Assembly (NCBI GenBank): GCA_016710745.1
Contig: JADJVB010000005.1
Span: forward strand, 609,372 to 673,371
From: Chitinophagaceae bacterium
Lineage (GTDB): Bacteria; Bacteroidota; Bacteroidia; Chitinophagales; Chitinophagaceae
Reading direction: 5' to 3'
DNA: 64,000 bases
Shown here: positions 49,182-57,987 of the stretch, in pieces
Position numbering within the stretch: position 1 is the stretch's first letter
How the letters are laid out: the number at the start of each line of letters is the position of its first letter
Notes under the pieces: model-generated
What the model was told of the DNA's origin: nothing
The model's database searches: none
Seen by the model: the letters and a program-made list of their open reading frames with translations, nothing else
Program-made: the position numbers and the translations under genes

Positions 49182-49979
49182 CTATGGTTTTAAAATGATA
49201 TGGATAGATTTATTACCCGATATGTTGGCTTTAAAAACCTGGTTTACCAGGCTGAACGGATCATTTTCTATCCAGGTTAACACCGGGTAATCGGGGAAAT
49301 AATGACTCAGAAAATCCATTTGAAAATAATATCCTGAGAGTGCGTTAACCCTTGTTGATCTGATGGACCGGCCAACAGAATCGGCCCAATACAGCAACGC
49401 AGCATCGTTGATCCGATACGGATTAAACATCGGTACGTAACAGGAAGTATAGAATCCGCTGTCGCTGAAAGCTGTTAATACTGATGCCTGTTGCGATTCG
49501 ACGAGTATTTTTTGATGCAGGTTGAATTTTGTGCGCAGTTGTATCAAGCTGTGCAGCGCCGAATCGGCAACCGTGTTGTTTAAATTTTTTATATCGAGCC
49601 AGATTGCAGCAGTTAATTTCTTCTGTTGATAAATCTCCAACAGGCTTTCCAGGTTAAGGCCGGTGGAATTATTCTGATCATGATGCACATCAAAATGATT
49701 ATCCTCAGCGTCGAAATAAACATCCGTTTCAAATCCGCCGGCGGTCAACGGCAATGCCTGCAAACCTGTTTTTGTATTGATCCCCTTTTTCCAGTCTTTA
49801 CTGCTATTATCCAATACCGCTTTACTAAGCGGCTTGCCTGCGTAAGCGCTGTTCGCCGGATATTTTTTTGGAAATAACACCCGGGTTTGCCCTTTATGCT
49901 GCAGCACATCTACCAGCAGGTACAACCCGATGATACAGGCCATTAGCTTATATTTGTTATTTACTATCCAATGCAGCAT
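49182..49979 (-). CDS. Membrane-anchored phosphodiesterase-like (FAM151/GDPD-like) protein
   Basis: The 265-residue protein has an N-terminal membrane anchor (YKLMACIIGLYLLVDVLQ) and an outside domain with GGFETDVYFDAEDNHFDVHH. The next residues DQNNSTGLNLESLLEIY, and AAIWLDIKNL, follow the pattern of TIM-barrel phosphodiesterases (GDPD/PLC-like and FAM151 families), in which the acidic and His residues bind metal or phosphate. The match is by pattern only. Its start codon is 16 bp from that of the divergent LTA-synthase-like gene, so the two probably share a promoter region and act on the same surface lipid or polyol-phosphate chemistry. Confidence 0.55.
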   Translation of the reverse strand: MLHWIVNNKYKLMACIIGLYLLVDVLQHKGQTRVLFPKKYPANSAYAGKPLSKAVLDNSSKDWKKGINTKTGLQALPLTAGGFETDVYFDAEDNHFDVHHDQNNSTGLNLESLLEIYQQKKLTAAIWLDIKNLNNTVADSALHSLIQLRTKFNLHQKILVESQQASVLTAFSDSGFYTSCYVPMFNPYRINDAALLYWADSVGRSIRSTRVNALSGYYFQMDFLSHYFPDYPVLTWIENDPFSLVNQVFKANISGNKSIHIILKP

Positions 49980-49994
49980 GAATTCGCCGGTTTT

Positions 49995-51917
49995 ATGAAA
50001 TGTACAGCTTTACCATTTAACGGAAAGACAATTTGGCAAAATAACAAAGCTTTTTTTTGGTTCCTGCTGAGCCTGTTATTAATTTATGCCGTTTTAAAAA
50101 TAATATTTTATCAGTACAACCGCTCTTTATTATTTCCTGATCAGACAGATGCGGAAGTGTTTACATTGATGAGATGGTCGTTGGCAGTGGATCTATTAAC
50201 GTTATTAGGGATCAATTCTTTCCTCTTGTTTGCCCTTACCCTGGGCCGGCTGGTTAACCCAAAAATATCGGCCTGGGTTATTATCCCGGCTTTTGTTTTA
50301 ATAAACAGCTTTTCCATAATCCTCAACCTGGCAGATATTTTTTACTTTCGGTTTCATTTTCAAAGGGCCAATGCCGACCTGTTGTATGTTATCGGCCACC
50401 CGGCAGACCGGTTGCAGCAACTGAATTTTTTTATCATCGTGCTTATCGTGATCGGCATCGCAGCCATTATTTACCTGGTTTGGCTTTTGCACCGGAAATT
50501 TTTCAAAAACTTTTTACAGGGGCAGCACGCCGGTTTATGTACTGCCCTGTTGTTGATTATATTAGGACTACCCTTTGCTTTTAAAAAACATTTCACAAAA
50601 TACGGAGTACCCACTTATCCCATGCTGTCAATAAACAGCAGCCAGCTGGCAGTTGTTCAAAATTCGTTTCACACTTTTATTTATTCTGTTTTTCGGACCG
50701 ACGGAGGCATACCGAAGCAGGATTACCTCAGCCCGGCAGCCTGCGATTCCCTGATGCCCATCAGAAAAAAACTGACTGTTCAAACCGGCGTCACCCAAAA
50801 AAATATCGTGCTGTTCATCATGGAAAGTGTACCCTATGATTTTTTCGACAGCAGCAGTGCCTATAAAATAGCCATGCCTTTTTTTGATTCCATCATAAGC
50901 AAAAGCAGTTTCTTTAGTAATGCTTTCAGCTTTGCGCATGAATCCAATAAGGGCATCACCGCTATCCTGGCGGGCACACCTACGATCACGGAAATGCCGG
51001 TATACCATTCACCATACATTAATATGCCGGTTACGCCGATCGGCACGGTACTTAAAAAACTGAACTACCGGTCTATTTTTTGTATTGGCGACGAGTACGA
51101 CAATTTTGGGTTTGCCAAGTGCATGAACTGGCTTGGCTTTGATAAATACTACAGCAAGGAAGACATTCCGGGCTACAAAAAATTACCGGCCCACCCCATG
51201 GGTTTACAGGATGAATATACCCTTGATTTTTTTCGGAAAAAGATCGATGAACAACAAACGCCTTTCCTGGCGGTGCATTACAATATCTCCACGCATTACC
51301 CCTACAGCTTGCCGGCATCATTTACATCATATCTTCCCGAAAACTACACGGCTCCTATGAATAGTATGCGCTATTACGATCACAGCCTGCAACAATTTTT
51401 TAAAGCTGCCCAAAAAGAACCCTGGTTTAACAATACCCTGTTTATTTTTTGTTCGGATCATTGGTTGGTGCCCGACGACAAAAACATTCAATTTAATGCC
51501 ATCAGCGGGTTTCGAATTCCAATAATTCTCTATGATGTGGCAACAGGTAAACCGGAAAATATCAACGCAATGGTTAGCCAGTTCGATATCATGGGCACCA
51601 TATTGGCGGCTGCGGGTTATCGCGACAGTATCATCAGCTATGGCGGCAATTTACAGGATCTGCATACGATAAGCCCTTTTGTTTATGCCAGGCCAAACAG
51701 CACGCTGTACCAGGTTGCCGACAGCAATTTTGTACTGGGGTATAATATCATCACTAACAAGGCCGAATACCTGTATAACTATAAACAAGATATTCATTTA
51801 CAGCATAACCTCGTTGCCCATATGCAGGAAGCTGCAACATTGAATTCGCTGACCCTGCAGGTGCAGGCTTTTGTACAAAAAGCTGCCTATCAGTATCGGA
51901 GCAACGCTTTTAAGTAA
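49995..51917 (+). CDS. LTA-synthase-like membrane phosphoglycerol transferase (sulfatase fold)
   Basis: I start it at the ATG at 49995; an ATG at 49971 would add eight residues and overlap the divergent gene. About 640 residues comprise five N-terminal transmembrane helices (about 20-200) and a large extracytoplasmic alkaline-phosphatase-fold domain. In that domain metal and nucleophile positions are recognisable: NIVLFIMES (metal Glu), ESNKGITAILAG (Thr/Ser nucleophile), HYNISTHYPY and FIFCSDHW (Asp-His metal pair). The closest family is LtaS/OpgB-type phosphoglycerol transferases, with phosphoethanolamine transferases a second option. In a Gram-negative it would decorate glycans or lipids, not make LTA. 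Confidence 0.85.
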   Translation: MKCTALPFNGKTIWQNNKAFFWFLLSLLLIYAVLKIIFYQYNRSLLFPDQTDAEVFTLMRWSLAVDLLTLLGINSFLLFALTLGRLVNPKISAWVIIPAFVLINSFSIILNLADIFYFRFHFQRANADLLYVIGHPADRLQQLNFFIIVLIVIGIAAIIYLVWLLHRKFFKNFLQGQHAGLCTALLLIILGLPFAFKKHFTKYGVPTYPMLSINSSQLAVVQNSFHTFIYSVFRTDGGIPKQDYLSPAACDSLMPIRKKLTVQTGVTQKNIVLFIMESVPYDFFDSSSAYKIAMPFFDSIISKSSFFSNAFSFAHESNKGITAILAGTPTITEMPVYHSPYINMPVTPIGTVLKKLNYRSIFCIGDEYDNFGFAKCMNWLGFDKYYSKEDIPGYKKLPAHPMGLQDEYTLDFFRKKIDEQQTPFLAVHYNISTHYPYSLPASFTSYLPENYTAPMNSMRYYDHSLQQFFKAAQKEPWFNNTLFIFCSDHWLVPDDKNIQFNAISGFRIPIILYDVATGKPENINAMVSQFDIMGTILAAAGYRDSIISYGGNLQDLHTISPFVYARPNSTLYQVADSNFVLGYNIITNKAEYLYNYKQDIHLQHNLVAHMQEAATLNSLTLQVQAFVQKAAYQYRSNAFK

Positions 51918-51952
51918 TAAAAAGACCGGCTCTGGAAGCCGGTCTTTTTATT
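51916..51952. terminator. Bidirectional terminator
   Basis: AATAAAAAGACCGGCT and its complement flank a short loop (CTGGA). A- and T-rich arms on both sides allow it to end both the LTA-synthase-like gene and the convergent WG-repeat gene. Confidence 0.9.
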
Positions 51953-51966
51953 ACTTGATCATTTTT

Positions 51967-53073
51967 TTAGTTGGTAAAAAACTCAATCAAATTACTGTTG
52001 ATATATCCTTTTTTACCCACGTTAGCATTTTGTTCACCACCGATCTTGGATTTAACTGATGGTTCGGTTACCAATATATATTCGCCGCCTTTCATTACTT
52101 TAATGCTTTGGTATTTAGGTTCCACGATGTTTTGATTTAAGAAGCAAAACCCCTTTAAGGCATTGTCGCCGGTTAATATAAATCCACCATTCCCGTCATA
52201 AACGATGTTCGTATACATGGGCGCGGCTACAATTTTATATTTCGAACTCTTTAATCCGGTTTTACCATCCTTGGTAAATATGATAAAGTTATTCCCGCCT
52301 GATGCCGATACAGTTTTCAAACTGGTGTTTTCAATCGGCATATACAACGACCCATTCCCAAATGTCATGCCTTTTAATCCGTCTTTCTCAACGATCAGGT
52401 AAGGCATGATGCCCATATTAACTTTTTCAATTTTCGAATATTCGAAAGGCACGATGATGTCGTACGTTTTGTTGAAAACACCATATTTATCGCCTCTCAT
52501 GGCAATATAATAACTGTCTTCGGCACCCGGCATTTTATAGTCATCCTCAATTTTGTCGAACAGATCAGTTTTTATCACCGTGCTGTAATTAGACTTAAGC
52601 GTAACCGTATTGGCTTTATTAATTTCATCGGCGTTACCAACGGCAATGGCCGGACATTTGGGTAGTGTGGTGCCCTTATTGTCGATACATATCTCAGCCC
52701 CATTGGCTTTTACCGTAGCACCGGCAAACAACACTGTTCGCTGATTAGTAACTTCCCCAGCGGCATTTTTTGCGCCTTTTTCAGAAAAAAAACCAAAGTG
52801 AAACGGTGTTGCAGAAAAATAACGTGCCGGTATCACCAACCGGCCTCCTTTATTGATATACCCATATTTACCGTCTTTCTTTACGGCAGCATAACCTTCG
52901 TAAAAAAAATCAACCTCTTCATAAACCGGGCTTATCACAATTTCTTTATTCGGACTGGCAAAACCCCACAAATCACCCAGGCGATACGGGATAAGGGAAA
53001 GATCGGCATCCTGTGCCATGGTTGGCAATGTTGCCAAAAGGAAAAAAGCAATGATTAATTTTTTGCGTATCAT
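51967..53073 (-). CDS. Secreted WG-repeat protein
   Basis: The 368-residue protein has a signal peptide (MIRKKLIIAFFLLATLPTMA, QDA) and repeats of the WG type: LGDLWGFASPNKEIVISPVY, KDGKYGYINKGGRLVIPARY, RGDKYGVFNKTYDIIVPFEY, and weaker copies (KDGLKGMTFGN, KDGKTGLKSSKYKIVAAPMY). WG repeats form beta-strand units in surface and periplasmic proteins. No catalytic domain is seen. The function is unknown. Confidence 0.85.
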   Translation of the reverse strand: MIRKKLIIAFFLLATLPTMAQDADLSLIPYRLGDLWGFASPNKEIVISPVYEEVDFFYEGYAAVKKDGKYGYINKGGRLVIPARYFSATPFHFGFFSEKGAKNAAGEVTNQRTVLFAGATVKANGAEICIDNKGTTLPKCPAIAVGNADEINKANTVTLKSNYSTVIKTDLFDKIEDDYKMPGAEDSYYIAMRGDKYGVFNKTYDIIVPFEYSKIEKVNMGIMPYLIVEKDGLKGMTFGNGSLYMPIENTSLKTVSASGGNNFIIFTKDGKTGLKSSKYKIVAAPMYTNIVYDGNGGFILTGDNALKGFCFLNQNIVEPKYQSIKVMKGGEYILVTEPSVKSKIGGEQNANVGKKGYINSNLIEFFTN

Positions 53074-53194
53074 ATATAGTAGTTTTTATTAGTGTTGTTA
53101 TTTGTAAACCAAAAATGCTCCAAACATTCAAAAGTTACAAAATAAGTGGCAATTATGTAACTCTTTGTAATGATTGCATCCTGTGCCCCGCATA

Positions 53195-55381
53195 TTAACT
53201 CACGTTACTGCCAGCTTCGATAACGGTGTCAGGACTTATAAAATACAATTTACCGGCTTTATTTTCAGCCATTAATATCATGCCCTGGCTTTCGATACCC
53301 CGCATTTTTCGAGGCGCCAGATTAATTACCACAACAACCTGTTTCCCAACAATGTCTTCGGGCGAAAAATGTAAGGCAATTCCGCTAACAATAGTTCTTT
53401 TTTCAAAACCCAGATCAACTTCAAGTTTCAACAGTTTGTCTGCCTTTTCCACTTTTTCGGCCGCCAGTATGGTGCCCACTTTCAAATCAATTTTAGCAAA
53501 GTCATCGAATTGTATCTCAGGTTTAGCCCCCCCACCCCCCAAGGGGGAATTTTTAGACTCTGATGGAGCCTGGCTTTTATCGGTATTTTCCATTTTTAGT
53601 TTTTTTGTTTTCAATTTCTCTACCTGTTCTTTTACTTCTTCATCTTCTATTTTGCGAAACAACAGTTCCGGTGCCCGTAAGGAATAACCCACGCTAACCA
53701 GTTTTGGTTTGCCGGCATTTTCCCAGTCCAGCATTTTATCAACCACTTTCATCAGGTAGCACATTTTTTTTGCCGTAAAGGGTAAAAACGGATTGATGAA
53801 TATGGCGAGGTTGGCAGTTAATTGCAAACATACGTGCAGGCAATTGTCGATCTGTTGCTGAGCCCCCCCACCCCCCAAGGGGGGATTGGACGCAGCAAAC
53901 TGAGGGTCGAGATATTTTGCAACGATCCAGGGCTGCTTATCCTGCATATATTTATTGCCTTTCCTTGCCAGGTCAATCACTTCGTACAACGCATCCCTGA
54001 ACTTATATCCTTCTATTAAGCTTTCAATTTTGGTTTTGGTATTTTGAATGTCTTCAAACATTTTCTTATCCGCATCATCCAGTATATCCAGGTGTAAAGG
54101 CGGCACTTTGCCCTTGCATAATTTATGCATAAGCACAAATGTGCGGTTAACAAAATTACCGAAAATAGCCACCAACTCACTGTTCACTGCATCCTGGAAA
54201 CCTTTCCAGGTAAATTCGCTGTCCTTGGTTTCGTGGGCTATCTGGGTAAGGTAATACCGTAAGGCATCTACCATCATATCGCCACCATTTTCGCCACCGG
54301 CCCCCGTGGGTTTTTTCACAAAATCGTTGATATAATCGTCCATCTCAACACTCCACCCGCGGCTGGTACTCATCTTATCTCCTTCCAGGTTCATGAATTC
54401 GTTACTGGGGACATTGTCGGGTAAAATATCGCCGTGCAGTTTCAGCATCACCGGAAATATGATGGCATGAAACACAATATTATCCTTACCAATAAAATGA
54501 ACGAGCTTGGTATCCTTATCCTGCCAGTAGGGTTTCCAGTCTTTATTATTATCCAATGCCCATTGTTTGGTTGCACTGATATAACCGATGGGTGCGTCGA
54601 ACCAAACGTAGAGTACTTTGCCTAAACCTCCCAAAACATCGGGAGGCAGGGGGACGCCCCAATCCAGATCGCGTGTTACGGCTCTTGGCTGCAGGCCCAG
54701 GTCCATCCAGCTTTTGCATTGGCCTAACACATTCACTTTCCAGTCGTCTTTATGTTCCCTGAGGATCCATTCTCTTAAAAAATCCTCGTGTTTATCTAAC
54801 GGTAAAAACCAATGTGTAGTTGATTTTTTTGAAGGTGGATTACCACTTAATGTACTACGCGGGTTGATCAACTGTTCGGGACTTAAAGAGGTTCCGCATT
54901 TTTCGCACTGATCGCCATAGGCACTATCGTTTGCACAAACCGGACAGGTGCCGATGATATACCGGTCGGCTAAAAATGTTTTGGTTTCTTCGTCATAAAA
55001 CTGTTCCGTTTCTTTTTGAATAAGATCACCATTATTGTTTAGCACGGTAAAAAACTCCTGCGCTGTTTCGTGATGCAGGGGAGATGACGTGCGGTGATAG
55101 ATGTCGAATGAAATGCCCAGGTCGGCCATATTACTTTTCAGCAACGCATGATATTTATCAACAATGGCACGGGGTGTTGTATTTTCCTTCATGGCCTGTA
55201 TGGTAATGGCTGCGCCGTGTTCGTCGCTTCCGCATACATAAACCACGTCTTCCTTTTTGGCACGCAGGTAGCGTACATATATATCCGCAGGCAGGTAGGC
55301 CCCTGCCAGGTGCCCGATATGTTTAGGTCCGTTGGCATAAGGCAGGGCCGAAGTAATTAAATATCGTTTTGGGTGCTTCAT
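53195..55381 (-). CDS. metG: Methionyl-tRNA synthetase
   Basis: I start at the ATG at 55381; an upstream TTG would add three residues. The roughly 728-residue MetRS has the class I motif HIGH in GPKHIGHLAGAYLPADI, a zinc knuckle (CPVCANDSAYGDQCEKC), the KMSKS equivalent DKMSTSRG and an anticodon-binding helical domain. A C-terminal tRNA-binding OB domain follows (about 630-728: FAKIDLKVGTILAAEKVEKA). It charges tRNA-Met. Two inserted glycine patches (NPPLGGGGAQQQ near residue 500 and NSPLGGGGAKPE near 612) come from C/G-run DNA repeats. Both lie in surface or linker regions, which explains why they are tolerated. Confidence 0.97.
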   Translation of the reverse strand: MKHPKRYLITSALPYANGPKHIGHLAGAYLPADIYVRYLRAKKEDVVYVCGSDEHGAAITIQAMKENTTPRAIVDKYHALLKSNMADLGISFDIYHRTSSPLHHETAQEFFTVLNNNGDLIQKETEQFYDEETKTFLADRYIIGTCPVCANDSAYGDQCEKCGTSLSPEQLINPRSTLSGNPPSKKSTTHWFLPLDKHEDFLREWILREHKDDWKVNVLGQCKSWMDLGLQPRAVTRDLDWGVPLPPDVLGGLGKVLYVWFDAPIGYISATKQWALDNNKDWKPYWQDKDTKLVHFIGKDNIVFHAIIFPVMLKLHGDILPDNVPSNEFMNLEGDKMSTSRGWSVEMDDYINDFVKKPTGAGGENGGDMMVDALRYYLTQIAHETKDSEFTWKGFQDAVNSELVAIFGNFVNRTFVLMHKLCKGKVPPLHLDILDDADKKMFEDIQNTKTKIESLIEGYKFRDALYEVIDLARKGNKYMQDKQPWIVAKYLDPQFAASNPPLGGGGAQQQIDNCLHVCLQLTANLAIFINPFLPFTAKKMCYLMKVVDKMLDWENAGKPKLVSVGYSLRAPELLFRKIEDEEVKEQVEKLKTKKLKMENTDKSQAPSESKNSPLGGGGAKPEIQFDDFAKIDLKVGTILAAEKVEKADKLLKLEVDLGFEKRTIVSGIALHFSPEDIVGKQVVVVINLAPRKMRGIESQGMILMAENKAGKLYFISPDTVIEAGSNVS
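53526..53547. repeat. C/G-run palindromic insert inside metG (copy A)
   Basis: The plus strand carries seven C, ACCCCCC, AA and GGGGG, encoding SPLGGGGA on the reverse strand in the linker before the tRNA-binding domain. The reverse-strand flank CAGAGTCTAAAAATT matches the uvrA copy flank (CAGACACTAAGG), so it shares a longer repeat unit. Confidence 0.7.
53861..53886. repeat. C/G-run palindromic insert inside metG (copy B)
   Basis: GAGCCCCCCCACCCCCCAAG followed by GGGGG lies in frame and encodes PPLGGGGA in the anticodon-binding domain region of MetRS. The core is identical to the copy at 53526 and near-identical to the uvrA copy, but the flank is different. Confidence 0.7.
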
Positions 55382-55437
55382 TGCCGGCAAAAATACCTAA
55401 TAAGACGCCAATACCGAAATTTGAGTAAATTCATTCC

Positions 55438-56457
55438 ATGAAACGTAAACATTTTCTTTCGTCGCTGGTTCCGTTGGCAGCCACATTTACTGCAGTGGCA
55501 AGAGGTAAAAGCAGTTTTGATCCCGATTCGCCGGTCATCATCCCACCCTATCTGAAACCAGGTTATACGGTGGGCATTTGTTGTGCGGCAGGCCATATCA
55601 GCCTGGAGGAAATTCAACCGGCAGTAAACAAACTAAAAGAATGGGGATTCAACAGCCGGATCGGTGATACGGTGGGAAAAAAGGATTTCACCTATGGCGG
55701 AACGGATGCCGAACGCGTGGCCGATGTGCAACAAATGCTGAACGACAAATCCATCGACGCCATTTTATTTGCCCGGGGCGGTTATGGCGGCGTTAGAATT
55801 ATTGATCAGCTCGATTTTAAAAAATTCAAAAAAGATCCCAAATGGATCATCGGTTTCAGTGATGCCACGGTTTTTCACTCGCACATCAATGAAAATTTTC
55901 GGGTAGCCACTATTCATTCAAAAATGTGCAATAGTTTTCCGGACGACTGGAGCAAGGCCGAGCCTGTGCAGCAGGAAAGTATTGAATCGATAAAAAAATG
56001 CCTTACCGGTGAAAAGATGAAGTACCTGTTTACCCCGAACGAAAAAAACAAAACCGGTTTGGCAGTTGGCGAGCTGGTGGGTGGCAATTTAAAAACCCTG
56101 GAATCACTGGCCGGCAGCCAGTCGGATATCCATACCAAAGACAAAATTCTATTTGTAGAAGATACCGGGGAATACCTGTACAGCATTGACCGGATGTTCT
56201 GGAATTTAAAACGAAGCGGTAAACTGGAAAACCTGAAAGGATTGATCATTGGTGGTTTCAAAATCAAACCCGACGACGAAGGTGATATTTTTGGAAAAAC
56301 CCTGGAAGAGATCGTTTTGGAAAAAGTGGCCGGATACGATTACCCGGTTTGTTTTGATTTTCCGGTGGGGCATCAAAAAAATAATGTGGCGTTAAAGTGC
56401 GGGGCTTTGCACACACTGGGCGTACATTTAAACGAATGCCGGTTGTCGGAAGCCTGA
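55438..56457 (+). CDS. LD-carboxypeptidase (S66 family), exported copy
   Basis: The 339-residue S66 peptidase has catalytic Ser in GFSDATVFHS, the GELVGGNLKTLESLAGS segment, Glu in FVEDTGEYLYSIDRMFWNLK and the terminal His in FPVGHQKNNV, i.e. the Ser-Glu-His triad of LdcA. It cleaves the terminal D-Ala from murein tetrapeptides during wall recycling. It has an N-terminal extension MKRKHFLSSLVPLAATFTAV that looks like a (Tat-like) signal peptide, unlike its paralogue at 57079. This suggests a periplasmic copy and a cytoplasmic copy. Confidence 0.9.
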   Translation: MKRKHFLSSLVPLAATFTAVARGKSSFDPDSPVIIPPYLKPGYTVGICCAAGHISLEEIQPAVNKLKEWGFNSRIGDTVGKKDFTYGGTDAERVADVQQMLNDKSIDAILFARGGYGGVRIIDQLDFKKFKKDPKWIIGFSDATVFHSHINENFRVATIHSKMCNSFPDDWSKAEPVQQESIESIKKCLTGEKMKYLFTPNEKNKTGLAVGELVGGNLKTLESLAGSQSDIHTKDKILFVEDTGEYLYSIDRMFWNLKRSGKLENLKGLIIGGFKIKPDDEGDIFGKTLEEIVLEKVAGYDYPVCFDFPVGHQKNNVALKCGALHTLGVHLNECRLSEA

Positions 56458-56470
56458 GGAGAGAAGAGCT

Positions 56471-56533
56471 GTTAGCGGTTAGCGGTTAGGTGTTAGCTGT
56501 TAGGTGTTAGCTGTTAGGTGTTAGCTGTTAGCG
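56471..56533. repeat. Heptanucleotide array A (nine GTTAGCG-type units)
   Basis: Nine consecutive 7-bp units (GTTAGCG, GTTAGGT and GTTAGCT alternating) begin 14 bp after the S66 stop codon and lie upstream of the S23 gene. The downstream array at 57050 runs in the opposite orientation. Confidence 0.85.
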
Positions 56534-56684
56534 ACAGTCCGGTTAAGATTGACATTTTTGTTTCATTTAACACAATTTCGAGAATTTTTGTAAATTAGAA
56601 AATCAGAGTATGTGGTAAGCATTTAGCTAATAGTTTTTTAGTAATTGAGAATTAATCCGTTTATACTAATAACCACCCTATTTT

Positions 56685-57038
56685 ATGCGCAATTTCAGAA
56701 AACTGATCGTTTGGCAAAAATCTATGGATTTATTTGTGGAAATCTACAAAATTTCAAATCTATTACCAGTTGAAGAAAAATTTAACCTGGTCGTTCAAAT
56801 TCGAAAAGATGTTGTTTCCATATCTTCCAATATTGCCGAAGGCTGTTCAAAATCTTCCGATCTACACTTTAAAAAATTTCCGGAAGATTCAATTGGTTCG
56901 GCATTTGAGCTCGAGAGTCAATTAATTGGAACATCTTTGGTTTATCCCAGATTAAAGGACGATATTGAAAAAGTTTATTCGTTACTTACAGAAATTCAGA
57001 AAATGCTAAATGCATTAATAGAAAGACTTAAACCCTGA
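56685..57038 (+). CDS. Four-helix-bundle protein of the S23 / 23S-rRNA-intervening family
   Basis: The 117-residue protein begins MRNFRKLIVWQKSMDLFVEI, then YKISNLLPVEEKFNLVVQIR, KDVVSISSNIAEGCSKSSD and GSAFELESQL, all typical of the S23 ribosomal / 23S rRNA intervening sequence family. These small helical proteins are widespread in Bacteroidota; their function is not established. The gene lies alone between two S66 peptidase paralogues, with heptanucleotide arrays on both sides (56471 and 57050). It looks like an insertion into an older tandem gene pair. The usual FxRFLxxAxGSA motif here reads FKKFPEDSIGSA, with a proline, a small deviation. Confidence 0.88.
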   Translation: MRNFRKLIVWQKSMDLFVEIYKISNLLPVEEKFNLVVQIRKDVVSISSNIAEGCSKSSDLHFKKFPEDSIGSAFELESQLIGTSLVYPRLKDDIEKVYSLLTEIQKMLNALIERLKP

Positions 57039-57049
57039 AAGCGCCACCT

Positions 57050-57070
57050 AAAAGCTAAGCGCTAAAAGCT
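57050..57070. repeat. Heptanucleotide array B (three AAAAGCT-type units, opposite orientation)
   Basis: AAAAGCT, AAGCGCT, AAAAGCT; reverse complement AGCTTTT, AGCGCTT, AGCTTTT. These units correspond to the arrays at 59837 in the other orientation. The array lies 12 bp after the S23 stop and just before the second S66 gene. Confidence 0.75.
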
Positions 57071-57078
57071 AGTTGCAC

Positions 57079-57987
57079 ATGACGAAAATACCTCCCTATT
57101 TAAAAAAAGGCGATACCATCGGCCTCACCTGCCCTGCCGGTTATATGGCGGCTGAAAAGGCGCAAACCTGCATAACCACCCTGCAAAACTGGGGTTATGA
57201 CGTGATGGTGGGCAAAACCCTGGGAAGCGGGTCGGCCAATTATTTTAGCGGCACTGATGAAGAAAGATGTAATGAACTGCAGGCCATGCTGGATGATGAA
57301 AATATTAACGCCATTATTTGTGGTCGTGGTGGTTATGGTGTAGGCCGCATCATCGATATGCTGGATTTTACCAAATTCAAAAAGAAACCAAAATGGATCA
57401 TTGGCTTCAGTGATATCACCGTGCTGCATGCGCATTTATTTACAAAGGTAAAATGTGCTTCCCTGCATGCGCCCATGGCCGCGGCTTTTAATGAAGGAGA
57501 AAATGAATTTATCAAATCATTACAAAAAGCCATTACGGGTAAAAAAGCAAAATACAGTTGCCCGGCAAATCCGTTAAATAAACCAGGTACTGCAACCGGC
57601 GAACTGGTTGGCGGCAATCTCTCGCTGCTGGTGCATTTAATTGGCACCCCATCCGACATCAACACAAACAATAAAATATTGTTCCTGGAAGACATCGGAG
57701 AACATATCTATAACATGGACCGGATGATGTATCAGTTAAAACGAAGTGGTAAACTGGATAAGCTGGCCGGGCTCATCATTGGCGGCTTCAGTGATATGAA
57801 GGATACCGACCGGCCTTTTGGAAGAACAATCTATGAAGCCATCAGCGAGATCACGGCGGAATATGATTACCCCATCGCCTTTGGTTTTCCGGTGAGCCAT
57901 GATACCGAAAACTATGCATTAAAAGTTGGTGTAGCCCACACGTTACAGGTTGGTAAAACAAAAACACTGCTAGCGGAGCTCCAGTAA
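57079..57987 (+). CDS. LD-carboxypeptidase (S66 family), cytoplasmic copy
   Basis: I use the ATG at 57079, giving 302 residues. It is a paralogue of the 55438 protein along its whole length: KKGDTIGLTCPAGYMAAEKA, ICGRGGYGVGRIIDMLDFTK, IIGFSDITVLHAHL (catalytic Ser), GELVGGNLSLL, FLEDIGEHIYNMDRMMYQLK (Glu) and FPVSHDTENY (His). It lacks a signal peptide, consistent with the cytoplasmic LdcA role in murein tripeptide recycling. Its end overlaps the end of the convergent hydrolase by 18 bp. Confidence 0.92.
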   Translation: MTKIPPYLKKGDTIGLTCPAGYMAAEKAQTCITTLQNWGYDVMVGKTLGSGSANYFSGTDEERCNELQAMLDDENINAIICGRGGYGVGRIIDMLDFTKFKKKPKWIIGFSDITVLHAHLFTKVKCASLHAPMAAAFNEGENEFIKSLQKAITGKKAKYSCPANPLNKPGTATGELVGGNLSLLVHLIGTPSDINTNNKILFLEDIGEHIYNMDRMMYQLKRSGKLDKLAGLIIGGFSDMKDTDRPFGRTIYEAISEITAEYDYPIAFGFPVSHDTENYALKVGVAHTLQVGKTKTLLAELQ

